Shown here: positions 1-16,800 of the stretch, one piece after another
Layout: every line of letters starts with the position of its first letter
Position numbering within the stretch: the first letter of the stretch is position 1
Origin: Pisaster brevispinus
Taxonomy: Eukaryota > Echinodermata > Asteroidea > Forcipulatida > Asteriidae
Direction: 5' to 3'
Length of the DNA stretch: 64,000 bases
NCBI GenBank assembly: GCA_023634235.1
Contig: JAMKCF010000011.1
Location: 2,498,001 to 2,562,000 of the forward strand
Notes under the pieces: model-generated
Seen by the model: only the letters and a program-made list of their open reading frames with translations
The model's database searches: none
What the model was told of the DNA's origin: nothing
Position numbers and translations under genes: made by a program

Positions 1-511
1 GGCTAGGGTTAGGGTTAGGAAAAGGAAAGTACACTAGGGGTATCGGAACATAGGTGACCATTTACATTGATACAACACAAATCAAGCATAGTATCTTTAT
101 TCGGGTGGAAGGCCTCCTTCTAATTAAATTAAAGTGCTCTCTGAAATTTCATTGAAATCAATTTTTGTGTTTCCAAACAAATACCTATAACCACGCCTCC
201 ACTTTTTAACGAATTCTATCGATGCAGAAAAACTAGGCCAACCAACAAAGCAAAATTTAAACCGCAATATACAGGCAAAGAAAAATAATACCATATAAAA
301 ATACTTTGTTTTTACTTTGAACATTTTGCATGCTGTTATTTCTTCCACTCGGAAATAAACGTCTTAGAACAAGGTTTCATTCGGCAAACATTGTAGAGTT
401 TAACAATAACAGAGCAAACCTTCAGAACGCACTACATAAAACCAAAACACATATACAGAGCTATTGTGCTCGTTAGAAAAAGAATCACATCATAGATGTT
501 TCATTATTTTC

Positions 512-940
512 AGCTGATCGACAGGCAGACACACTTCAGATTTCTACTTATCAAAATACCTTTTAGTTCGGCGAAGTGGTAAGGTGACGTCTTACTGATG
601 ATAAGTATAAGACCGGAAAGTTTCTCAGAATGTTGATGGCGGGGTTGCTCGTTAATGTTATTCTATTTCAGCTACGTCGACCACAAGAATAGTGTGCTTA
701 GTTGCATTCTTTGGTGCTGAAGCCAGTTCGGCATAGTGATGAGGTAACGTTTCTTCGGGCAATTTAAGACAGAAAGGTTGTAAGAATGACTAATGGCGGG
801 AGTTGCACCTTTTTATAAGCTGATCGACCTTGCAAACAGTTACAATTCAGTAGATGTTTTAACAAGGTTCGGCAAAGTGGTAAGGTGACGTTTCTCGAGG
901 TATAATTAAAAGACAGAAAAAGTAATTTATTTGCCTGAAA
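512..940 (+). repeat. Degenerate tandem repeat, three units of about 150 bp
   Basis: Three units each open with a CAGCTGATCGAC-like box (near 512, 670 and 818). Each then carries a box of the form TTCGGCRWAGTGRTRAGGT followed by RACGT (near 568, 727 and 869). A GACAGAAA/GACCGGAAA-type segment follows. Spacing is about 158 and 148 bp. The units have diverged clearly, but the TTCGGC box is better kept than its surroundings. Confidence 0.6.
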
Positions 941-2561
941 AGAAGTGCTGAAAAACACCTTTCCATTCCATAAAATTGGCAATAACCTCCAGAATATATT
1001 CTGATCGAATTCCAAGGAGGAAAAGACAAATGATAAATCTGTTGCAGTTAGTTCAGGGTCAAGCTATGTATGACATATCTTTCCTGGTCTAAGCCACACA
1101 GCATGCAAATTATACCTGATACAGATTTGCTTCTTCTTCTTCTTTTTGGCGACATTTCAAAAAATTAAGTCTTCCAGTGCATTCTTAAACCACTCACGTT
1201 CGAACACAATTGAGCTTAATGCAAAGACTTAACCGTCTACAAAAAGGAGGTATCCGAAAACATTTAGTGAGTTCGCTAGTAACCTTGAAAAATATTCTTG
1301 CAAAATATAAATGTTCAGATTTTTGCTTTTACCGTTTTGTCGTTTGTTATCACAAATAGTTTATTAAAATAATTATTTGTATGACGTTCCCCACCCCCCC
1401 CCCTCTTTTTACAAAATTGCCCGTGTACGGGTTTTGGTTGTTTTTAGGCTATTTGATATTGTTTTATTATAATTTATGATAATTGAGGCTATGACACATG
1501 ACGTCGCAAACCTATGACGTCACATGTTGACAGAAGAGGCACAAAGCGGACTCCCTGCACGATTTGTACATCAGTTTATGATTTTTATTAAGATATTGAG
1601 AAAAAGTACAAATCTCAAAACTTGTACAGCTTTTATTTTTATCGCAGTTTTTAATAGATTCTTTATTTAATTCTAGGAAAACTATAATACAAACCCATGT
1701 GACCAGTGCAGTATCTCAACTGCCATGAAATGATCTGGAATGTACCAGGTCAGTATTTTGAAAACAAAGGTTACGTGGTCTATAGTCCAAGACTAAGGCA
1801 ATTTATTTTTACAAAGATAAACAGTTGCAATTGAAATGACAGACTAAGAAAAGTTTATGCATAAACCAAACTCTAAATGATTATTTAATCTTTCTTTTCA
1901 TTTTTTGTCTTCCTTTTTATTTTTTCTCCCCCCCCCCCCCTTTTTTTCTTTTCTTTTTACACAAGCTGCCGCGCGCCCTGCACAACTATTTTTATTGAAC
2001 AATCACACAAAAATAAATGTACACGAACAAAGTGCGCCCTCAGTTACTTTTTCCCAGTACGCCCCCTATCGATAATGGCAATCTAAATGATAAACTTGTA
2101 CCCAAATAGATTCACACGAAATGGCTCACATTCATACTATTGAATTGCGGGGATGAACGAAGTGTCGTGACTCAACCTATTAACGAGGTTGATCGGTCTC
2201 TTACACAGTGTCTACCTGTAAAGGTACGGAAACAGTGATAGCTAGCAAAGACAAAATCCATTTCATCCAATAAATTCTGGACCCCTAATCTATTTTCTTT
2301 TAATATAAATGTAAAATCACAATCTAGAAGTTATTTTGATAAATATATGTCCTTAAAAGAATTGTGTTTGGTTACATATTTTGACTGTTGAACATTGTTA
2401 CTATTTTACGTTAGCGTATTCAATGTAGGCCAACATGCATCGGGGAATAGTGGAGTTCGTAGAAACATGGAGGTAGAAATGAGCGTATCCCAGAATGCAT
2501 GAAGTCTCTTCCAATATTTTACCATTTATTTATTTATATTTGGAAAAATGTCTGCATCTGG

Positions 2562-2588
2562 CCACCACCTTTTATTAAAAGGTGGTGG
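2562..2588. repeat. Near-perfect palindrome with 13-nt arms
   Basis: CCACCACCTTTTA, one T, then its exact reverse complement. The function is unknown; it could be a protein-binding site or the core of a decayed foldback element. Confidence 0.8.
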
Positions 2589-3509
2589 AAAGTCATATAT
2601 TTGATTTGTTTTAATGGATATTGCTATTGTTTCGACTTCATTTCCCTCATTTTTAATTCCTCTCATTCTTCTCAACTCGAGTTCTTGACTTGACATGCTT
2701 AAGTTGAGGAATTGGTAGCTGAATGTAGTTCTAGATGTGATAATCGTAGCCCTCAATCCTCCAGACTACTCTTAGAACTATGCATAATGCAGTTTGTTAC
2801 GCTTTATCGCCTCCCACAAAACTCATACAAGACTAGAGTGACATGTACAAAATCATGATTCCTATTATTAATATTAGAAACTGTTTGCCCCTCATCGTTT
2901 ACATGCCTTCAGCTTTTTATTTTTAATCCGATCTTGCCACAATTAGGCTGTTTTTATACTTGGTACTCTCATTGAGCATTGCGCTGGTCCAGAAAATCAG
3001 GGTTGAAACCTCACAATTTTTACCGAAATTTTCTCCCAACGTTGACTGCGCCATAGGCATAGCTTGCTTGTGTTGTGGCAACTACATTGAAACTGGCAGG
3101 TACTGGCATCGTACTGCTGGCTCATTTTGGTTCATTTCATGAAGAATCTCCGAGTTGACAATCTTATGTTTAATTATCATCGATGCCATTAATCCTTTGT
3201 TGGAAAGACATGTGAAATAACCTTCCTATGTAATTAAGAAAATCTTTAATCTCCTCCCCTGCTTTCTGTTCTGTGTACTTTCAAAGTCAAGGGCAGACAG
3301 TTCAAGTACCGCAGCCATTTTTGAATTGAAAGTCGACGTTTTCGGGTCCATATTCCATAAATGAGAAAAAGAATGTGGCAATTTAGCGCTACAGTCAATG
3401 AGGAATTCTCCTCTTCTGATAACATGGTGTTTGCCTCGGTTTCAAACCATAAATTGTAACATTTCACAATAGATTGTTTTTGTCTTGACTTGCTTCAGGT
3501 GCTGACAAC

Positions 3510-8609
<5,100 letters not shown>

Positions 8610-8685
8610 AGCCACCATGGGGAGGGGAACAAATAAGAAAATCTCAGACAGAGGAATGCAACGGTCAGTCGGGAAACGTGTTGTT

Positions 8686-8691
8686 AATAAA
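8686..8691 (+). terminator. Polyadenylation signal of RPL17
   Basis: AATAAA lies 77 nt after the RPL17 stop codon, giving the short 3' UTR usual for ribosomal protein mRNAs. Confidence 0.8.
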
Positions 8692-8692
8692 A

Positions 8693-10839
8693 GATCATAA
8701 GCTAAATTACAGATGAGTAAATACTTGTGCAGACTTTGTGTTATTTACCCAGTGTTAGTGTCACAAGTTTTCAGTTAATTTTATAATCGGTTGAAAATAC
8801 AGTAAATATTTGTAACCGGTTAATCGGATCAGACCTCAAAACCTGTGACCCATAGTTTATTTCACGGTCACCAACAGCACAGAATCAACTCCCATGACCA
8901 CTTCAGAAAATAATTTTGTGTCGATTGTGTGATACAGTATTTTCGTAGTGACTGCGTTTGTTCAGGAGAATCTGGCATCAAGGAAAAACATCAACACTCA
9001 TGGAGGTTGGACTTAGTTGTACTTGTAGGTGCAGCTTAGGCCAAGTTTGCGAAAAGAACTTTCGTTGACCATAGTTCAATTAATTTAGCCCGGAATCTGT
9101 CTAGTCGACCAGAGTTAGACTACGCCAGTCGACCATTTCAAACCAGCCTACCTGGGCATGGTGGCATCGCTGGTTATCAATAGCCGTTTTCATAGCACAG
9201 TGCAAAGCGGACCATTTATAAGAAAATTATAATGTACGTAAGTGGCTGGCCGCGTTGACATGACCTGACTAGAGTCGTTGGCACTACAACTTCTATGCGA
9301 TGCACTATGTACGTCACTAAACAATAACTAGTTAGCCATTGGCCCTTGCACAAACATGGCCCCTGTAATCTGCCACTGCGCAATGACACCCCTACTGTAG
9401 CTGACAGCACAAAATCACTAATTAGTTAATAACTAATTAATTTTGTTAATCAAATATTTTCATTTCCATCCTCATATCACACAAAAAAAGACGAAGAATT
9501 TCACTTGTCTGAGAGACTTCGTTCAGCCTGTTGTTCGGCTGTGTAAATGCTTTTCCCAATGCCATTGTTTACAAATCAGTGGGAGCATATACTTTAAAAA
9601 ACAGCTAGCCTTCGAAGATTGATTTTTTTTTTTTTTTATTAAAAATTTCAAATGTTCACTTTTTTATTTTTTTGTGATGTCTGCAGACCTTCAGAAGAGA
9701 AAATAACTTCAAGAAGATGTAAAACCTCTAGTTTTATGTTTTGTTTTAAATCTTCAGACAAAAGTACATACATACATTTGAAATTGTCCAGGTCAAGACA
9801 AAAGTTTAAAAAAGCTGTCATCATAGATGTATCAGACCCAAACATGTTTTTGAATTAATAGTGCAAACAGCGTGTTTTCCTTGCTACTCCCAGCTACAAC
9901 ACCCCTTTAGATGTGTTGAGAAATTTGATTATACTCGCAGGATTGAGCAGCTGGAGGCAAAAGGACCAGGTTCATGTGTCAATCAGAAACTTGAGAGCCC
10001 ACTAAAATTTTGCAACACTTCGCTACTCAAGATCTCACCAGTATGAATTTATTCTCCACTTCACAGTAAGACACAGTGAATGTGGCTGCCAAAATGGTGT
10101 TAACAAAGATTTATCATGGCTGTCGGGTGAGGGATGGATTTGATCTTGTTGTGGTGCAAATTGGCAGGGGGAAAGCTTGTATAAGAAAGCTTGGTAGGGA
10201 CTAGGGATGACTTTAGTTGGGATGGGAGTTGGAAAGCAACTGATCATAATTCAACACATTAATATATCAAAGGAGATTCAAGCTGACATGGTTATTGTGG
10301 TTGAGGGGTCACAACATAAGGACTTTCAAGGTATGTATGCTTCATTCCTCCATGGTATGGGAAAGAATAAATATTGTATGTGAAACTTGTTAACATTCGC
10401 TTTATAACAGTGGACAGGTCGTCAATAAGGGTATACAATATATGACTTTATTACAAATATCAATTTAACCACACACAGGCAAAAGATTATTTTTCACTAA
10501 ATGCAACCAGTTGTCAAACATATGTAGTTTTAAAATATATTAATGATTATACCATCGATAGAATACAAACTAAGTGCAGTTAAATATCCATAATCAAATT
10601 GACAAATTCCCAGTTTCAAAACTTGTAATGTAGGTACATGTATAGGATGATTTCAGCCAATTTCCTATCCACCCTTCGCGCTTGGTTGTCAACTCTTGAG
10701 GGCGGTAGATTGTGATGAATTTTAGTAGTCTGTGCCCTTAACGTGTGGACTCTTGTTAACTTGTATTACACTTGAGAAGTCTAGAGAAATTATCAATTTA
10801 ATAATGTTATTTTTGTTAAAACATTAGTAGTACAAGTCC
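8693..10839. other. Intergenic DNA between RPL17 and the DTWD2 gene
   Basis: No recognisable gene. Short open frames near 9.65-10.05 kb on both strands have no family signature. The stretch must include the promoter of the DTWD2 gene, but no TATA box or other defining signal was found. Confidence 0.5.
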
Positions 10840-10899
10840 ATGTGTCGGCTAAAGCTAGTTGTTAGTCGTTGGACTCTTTTGAGGTATTTTGGAAATAAA

Positions 10900-13800
10900 A
10901 TGGATGAGGTACATGCGTCAAAAATTCATGGAAAATGTACTGAAAATCATAAAATATCAAATCATTCAGTGGAGATGTTGCCGGAAAATGCAGAAGAGAG
11001 TGTGGAAAATGTTTTCACTTTCAGTAGTGATTTAATGACAGCCATGACGGCAACTCCAGCCGATCCACCCAGCAAACGAAAGATGTGCGAACGGTGTGGG
11101 TAAGTAGAGTAAAATGAATACTTAATTAAAATTCATTAAGAAGACATTTTTATATGGCAGTGGATATTTAGCTGGTAGCCCTACAACAGGCTTTCTTTTA
11201 GTAGACAGTCCTACGACTCTAGTCGGTGTCCATAGGGAAATCTGTTGCCCATAATGGAAAATTAACAAACATGGGCTGAGTTAGTTAAAAGGAGAATGAT
11301 TCAAAAGAGGGCGCTATTTTTAGAAGTTTGTACACAGTTTGTCGAATGGGGAGACTGAATCTCCGGGGGGACAGAATCTCCAGCCACACCGGAATGGCAC
11401 TGAAACTTGTGCAGTGGGAAATATCATCACCGTGACAAATGTTATTGTTAATGTTAGCCAGGCAATTGAATCACACCTTGAGAAAACAAATTTAAAAAGG
11501 AAAAAGTGCTGAATGTATTTTGTGAGCTATTTTAATAGTAATTACAAATGAATATCAACCACGGGAAACTGACTGGGTATTTTTTTTATTAATATGGGTT
11601 TGAACAAAGATTGACTGGAGCGGGACTAGCTCAGTTGGTAGAGCGCCGGTACACTAATCCAGAGTTCAAGTCCCGCTCAAGTCAATTTTTCTTTGTTCAA
11701 ACCCAAATTAATTACAAATGGGTGCGCATAAGAAAGACAAATGTCCATCGTCCCAATATTTTACCCACCTAGTTTTTTTTCAATGTATGTAATAGGAAAA
11801 ACTGTTTTTTGTTGGACCATGGAGGGATGGTTGGACAATAAAAATTCAATTTTTTTAATCTATAAAATTTATTAAAAAATTTTTGTTGACATTTGAGGGG
11901 GAAATATATCATTCAAAATTTTACTACAATGCCTATGCTATTCATCAAAAATAACATAAACCCTGGCCTGCTTTGAATAATAGAATAAAGATTAATAATA
12001 AGTTAAATAATGAAAACATTCAATTTTCAATTACAATCCAAAAGTACAGACCCATAAAAAAAATACTATACAAAATATGTTTGTTTACGAGTTTAAGTTT
12101 ACCCGTGTGTATCAACACCTCATACAACACATGAAAGACCGTGCGGCTGGGAGCCAGCGCAACGTTTTCGCTGTTGCACACAACAGCCTATTCCCCTTGC
12201 GTAAAATTCGTTTCCCAAGGGCCGTATCAACGTGTTTGACAATCGAGCGCGAAAAGCGCGACAGCTAATAGTTTTAATTCAAAAAGTAATTACATAATTA
12301 AATACTCAACTAACTGTCATTTTTGGTTCATTATGGGGCCCTAAGAGGATAACTACTTACAGTTCAAAATGAATTTCAGCGCAGAAAGCACGATTTCTTG
12401 CGATTTCACAGAAAGTTTTTCACACATACTTCAACACAACGGATGCCAAATTGCATATCAATCTCAAGAGAAAAACTCCATCTTGAAAGTAGTTTCGTTT
12501 ATTTTTATGAATGAAACAATTAATATGGGTTTAATCTATATCCCTCCGCACCCCCGACCTCCCTATAGCGTTGTACACGTTGAGGTGGTCACAGTTCCCC
12601 ATTAACAAAATGTGGCTGCACGTTGAACAGCGCCCTCACTCGGTAGTGATTGACACTAATACCACCGTGACAAATGTTATTGTTAATGTTAAGTAGTGTG
12701 GTTCCTTGTCGACGTTGTTGTTGTGACTTCTTATTCACAAGATAAGAATCAGACTGTTATACTGTTAATGAATTTTTGACTTTATTTCCCTCTAATTAAG
12801 AAAATCCTTGGGAGCTACAAATGAGAAAAGAACTTAGAAGAGGAAAATAGTATAAATTACTGATTACCTTACATTTGAATCAATTTTTTATAATAAACAT
12901 TTAAAAGAAGAGTATTTCTTATTTTGGGGGGGATAAAAGAAAATGACGTCAGCAGGGATTCGAAAGCGGAGCATGTTAAATGTAAAGCAGAAGCCATTCC
13001 CCTGGGCTAACCAGCAGTGATTGAAAAAATCCTGCAATTTAATATACAGATGTAGTAAATATCGGCTTTCTTGTAAATTTTGTATGCATCAAAGAGGGCA
13101 CGCTTAAATAATACTATAGCATTGCCTTAAGTAAAACTTACCCAGTGCCAGCAATATATCCTCTATAAATATATATTAATGTTGTTTTACTACAAAATGG
13201 TTAATATTGTTGTTGAATTAGTATATTAAATCCAATGATCTATTCTTAACCCTGGTTCCTTGCATAACAAGTCACAAATTCAATTTTAGCTATTTCAGCT
13301 GATTTGTACACTTAAAAAAAAAATTAAAAGTACATTAAAAGGTCATCTCCATTATATTATGAACAATCGAGGCCTCTTAAACATCAACAAGAAAATACTG
13401 CTCCCAAAACACTTACCAAAGACTGTTAGTGTACACATTTGTCCCTCTTCCAGGTTTTCAGTTCAGACCGCTTGTTGTTCTGGACTACAATGATTGTGTC
13501 CAATCCATGTAAAGCAGGCAGGAAGAGCCAGCTAGTCAGTCAGTCGCCAAGCAATTTGGGAGGAAAATCCACAAGATCGTAGGGCTTGTAGTTCAACATT
13601 TTTACTGGACCAGAAATGTTTTTGCAAGACCGGTACAGAATCAAAATGAGAAAAATTAATCAGCACAGTTTAACGTGCAAGAGAGAGGACTGATTTATCA
13701 ATTTTTAGTGGCTATCAGAAGATACTCCAATACAGAATTGAAAGATATTTATCAGACTTACAGTCAACTTTTGAACATCATTTTTTGTTTTTTAAGACAT

Positions 13801-16800
13801 TTATTTATTTGAAAAACACAAGACCACTCGACTTGTCCGGTTGCTAAAATCACTGGCCTCCGGCCTGTGGTCCAGTATAAATTTCAAGCCCTGCAAGCAG
13901 TAACCGCTGGCTGTCCGGTGGGAGGATCGAGGGTTATGATAAATTGCAACTATCCTAAAGTGAAAGATTGCTCATGGAATCTGAAATATGTATTGATGTA
14001 ATAACTATTACAGCTGTTATTTTGGTCATCCTTTGATTGTTGAACATTCAGCATATCTACCATGTAGGCCTATCTCTGCATTTCTTAAGGTGTACACTGT
14101 GCTGATTACTGAATTGTTTTGATTTCTTTTTTTCTCAGCCGTCCAGCCAAAGTGTGCCTTTGTCCGTACTTCCCCAACACCAAACTGAAAGTCTCCACAT
14201 CGGTCTATGTGATTCAACACCCAAATGAAGAGAACCGGTCTTTGCGGACAGTACCCATACTGTTCAACTGTTTACAGGACGGGAAGTGTTGTGTCATTCG
14301 TGGTCGTCGTTTTTCAGAAACCAGGTACAGATTAATTATAGTTATATATAGGAACTAGAGGGCGCACAAGCCTAGGTACACGGCCCGACAAGGGCAGCGC
14401 GGCGGCCATTTCATGAGTAGTCCAAAAAACAACAATATTTGTCTAGATTATTACTTATTAGTGCATGTTGCAATAGAGCAATGGTTAACAATGAAAGGGT
14501 TTACTGTGAAATTTATGAATGCCAGTGAAGACCGTTTATAGTACTGTATAATTCCCGAATAAATCTAATATTTTAAAATTTATTCCTTCTCCTTGGACAA
14601 TCAATCATAGCATAGAGTGTTCGTCCTCTATTAAAACGAATGAAATCCCCGAATAAATCTAATATTTTAGAATTATATTCCTTCACCTTGGACAATAAAT
14701 CATAGCATAGAGTGTTCGTCCTCTATAGACCTTTATCATGGTGCGGCCATCTTGATTTTCTCCCATTTAACTCAATGTAACCAGACCGAGGCTGGAAGGA
14801 AATATAGTCAGGTACCTTTTTTGTACAGTGAATATTAGCATCCAATACTGTTATTGGATACAGGGAACATGACCAAGATGGCGGCAGCATGATAAAGGTC
14901 TATTAAAACAAATGAGATAAACCCCACGAAACAACTTTAAAACGGCTGCTCATTTTTTTTTAAACCGCATAATGTGTATTTAGCAAGCACACTTCGTATT
15001 TCGTAATCAATGTTGCCCTCGTAGAAAATGGCGCACGTGTATCCTTACGGTCCCGTCGCGTTTGTGCACGTAGCAATACCAGTGCGCCCTCTAGTTCCTA
15101 TATTTTACTCTATGTTTTACATACAGTTCATCAAACCTGCTCCCGACCTGTTGCTTGGTATTATCCTTCTTCACTCTCTAAGCCAACAGGCAACAAGTCC
15201 ATTTATGGTAACTCAAAACCCAAGCTTATAGTGGGGGATTTGGTGGTAGGCCTAATCCCATGTAGAGCACAATTTGTGTATTACTATTAGTGTAATTCGT
15301 GGTCTAATAGAATTAAATAAACTGTGAAGTTGGATTCTTGATGGGTTCGGTGTTGGTAAAGACAAATCGGTGTTTAAATGTAGAAATGAAAGGAAGTGCA
15401 ATATTTGAAAAGTAGTCATAAAACATATAAACCACACACATGGATCCTTTCCATTAATCATTTGATTGGTTGAACACCGTGTCACATGTCATCCTTTATT
15501 TTGCCATTTATACTGCCCCGACACTCCTAAATGTAATAATTTAGCCCAGTATTGAGTAATATTTTATTTCACTCGGCATCTCCTCAAGAAATGGAACAGT
15601 CCAGATTTCACCTCATTATTGTATTCTGCTATGTTGTACTATGTTATACACATCCAATATTTGTATGATAACTTTTAGATCATCATGAGCACCAAATTAA
15701 CCAAATATGAAATATTACTCTAAGACACCATAGGAAAGAATACAAGAAACTCAATAAAGAACTGATTTTGCAACGTCCCTTTAATCTCCCATTGCACTTT
15801 GTTTTAATCCTCAGTCATCCCGAGCTAGGTGAAGTGTGCAAGGACCCCAACACCCTTGTCTTATTCCCGGGACCAGAGGCAGTCGATGTCTCTGAAGTCC
15901 CACCTCTTCCTCCCGACAGCCAATCATATTACAATCTGATTGTGATTGACGGGACTTGGCATCAGGCCAAGAGTATGTACAAAAGCAACGTCATCTTTCA
16001 TCGGCCAAGACAGGTAAGAATTTCAGATCGAAACTCAGGCGTGAACATAAATCACATCAGTCATTAGTTTTACATACAGTCTATCTATCTGTGGTTCTTT
16101 ATTTCTTTATTGAGTGGTGTTGCGCAACCAAAAAAGGGCTCATTCTTGTGAAACTTGTGATTTATTGTGGAAGGCAGGGGATGTAAAATATAGCTCTTCC
16201 GTGCTCACCCTTAACACTAGCCTGGCATACATTGTCTAGTAAAAACTGCTACGAGCTAATGTAGTAAACACCACTTCTTAACTTGCCCTAAGGGCTAGTA
16301 AAAAACCTGCGCAATTTACTTGTTTGAAATGCTCATACTTGTTTCCTTTTTATATGTGCATAATACACTTTTTAAGATGTGTTAATTTGATTTTGGGTGT
16401 ATGCATGTAACTTCATTTGACCATTAAACTGGTTGTGATCGCTACCATTAATACATCAGATAGATACATTTTTTGTAAAACATGTGTAAAGTCTGAGCTA
16501 CTAAAACTTCCTGGGGGCAAGTAAAATGCTCAGTTTACTAGACCGGCTTTCTACTTTACAAACAGCTTAAGCGCAAGGCCTGCCAAATATCACAAACTAT
16601 GGGGCACGACACAAAGTGGGTTGCAAAAAAACTAAGGTGGGTTGCCAAACTTTGTCAGAAGTAGTATATTTATTATAACACTTTTGATCCTTCTGACAGC
16701 AACAAAGATTACCTCACAAATCAAAAACCTGGTACTGAATTCCTTAACTTCTGTTCTCAGTTCAATGCAGTTACTTATAAATTTATACAATAAAAAGAAA

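Larger units (their letters stand above)
1..3498. other. 5' flanking DNA of RPL17, no gene recognised
   Basis: No open frame here resembles a known protein. The stretch holds a degenerate tandem repeat near 0.5-0.95 kb, homopolymer C runs near 1.39 and 1.93 kb, a 27-nt palindrome at 2.56 kb and AT-rich sequence. The acceptor ending at 3498 just before the RPL17 start codon implies a non-coding first exon and promoter somewhere in this region, but I could not place them. Confidence 0.5.

Noticed and set aside
1..20. TTAGGG-like repeats at the window start
   Set aside because: Only about two and a half units; far too short to call telomeric.
1498..1535. Two TGACGTC motifs resembling CRE sites
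   Set aside because: Short motifs expected by chance; no linked promoter found.
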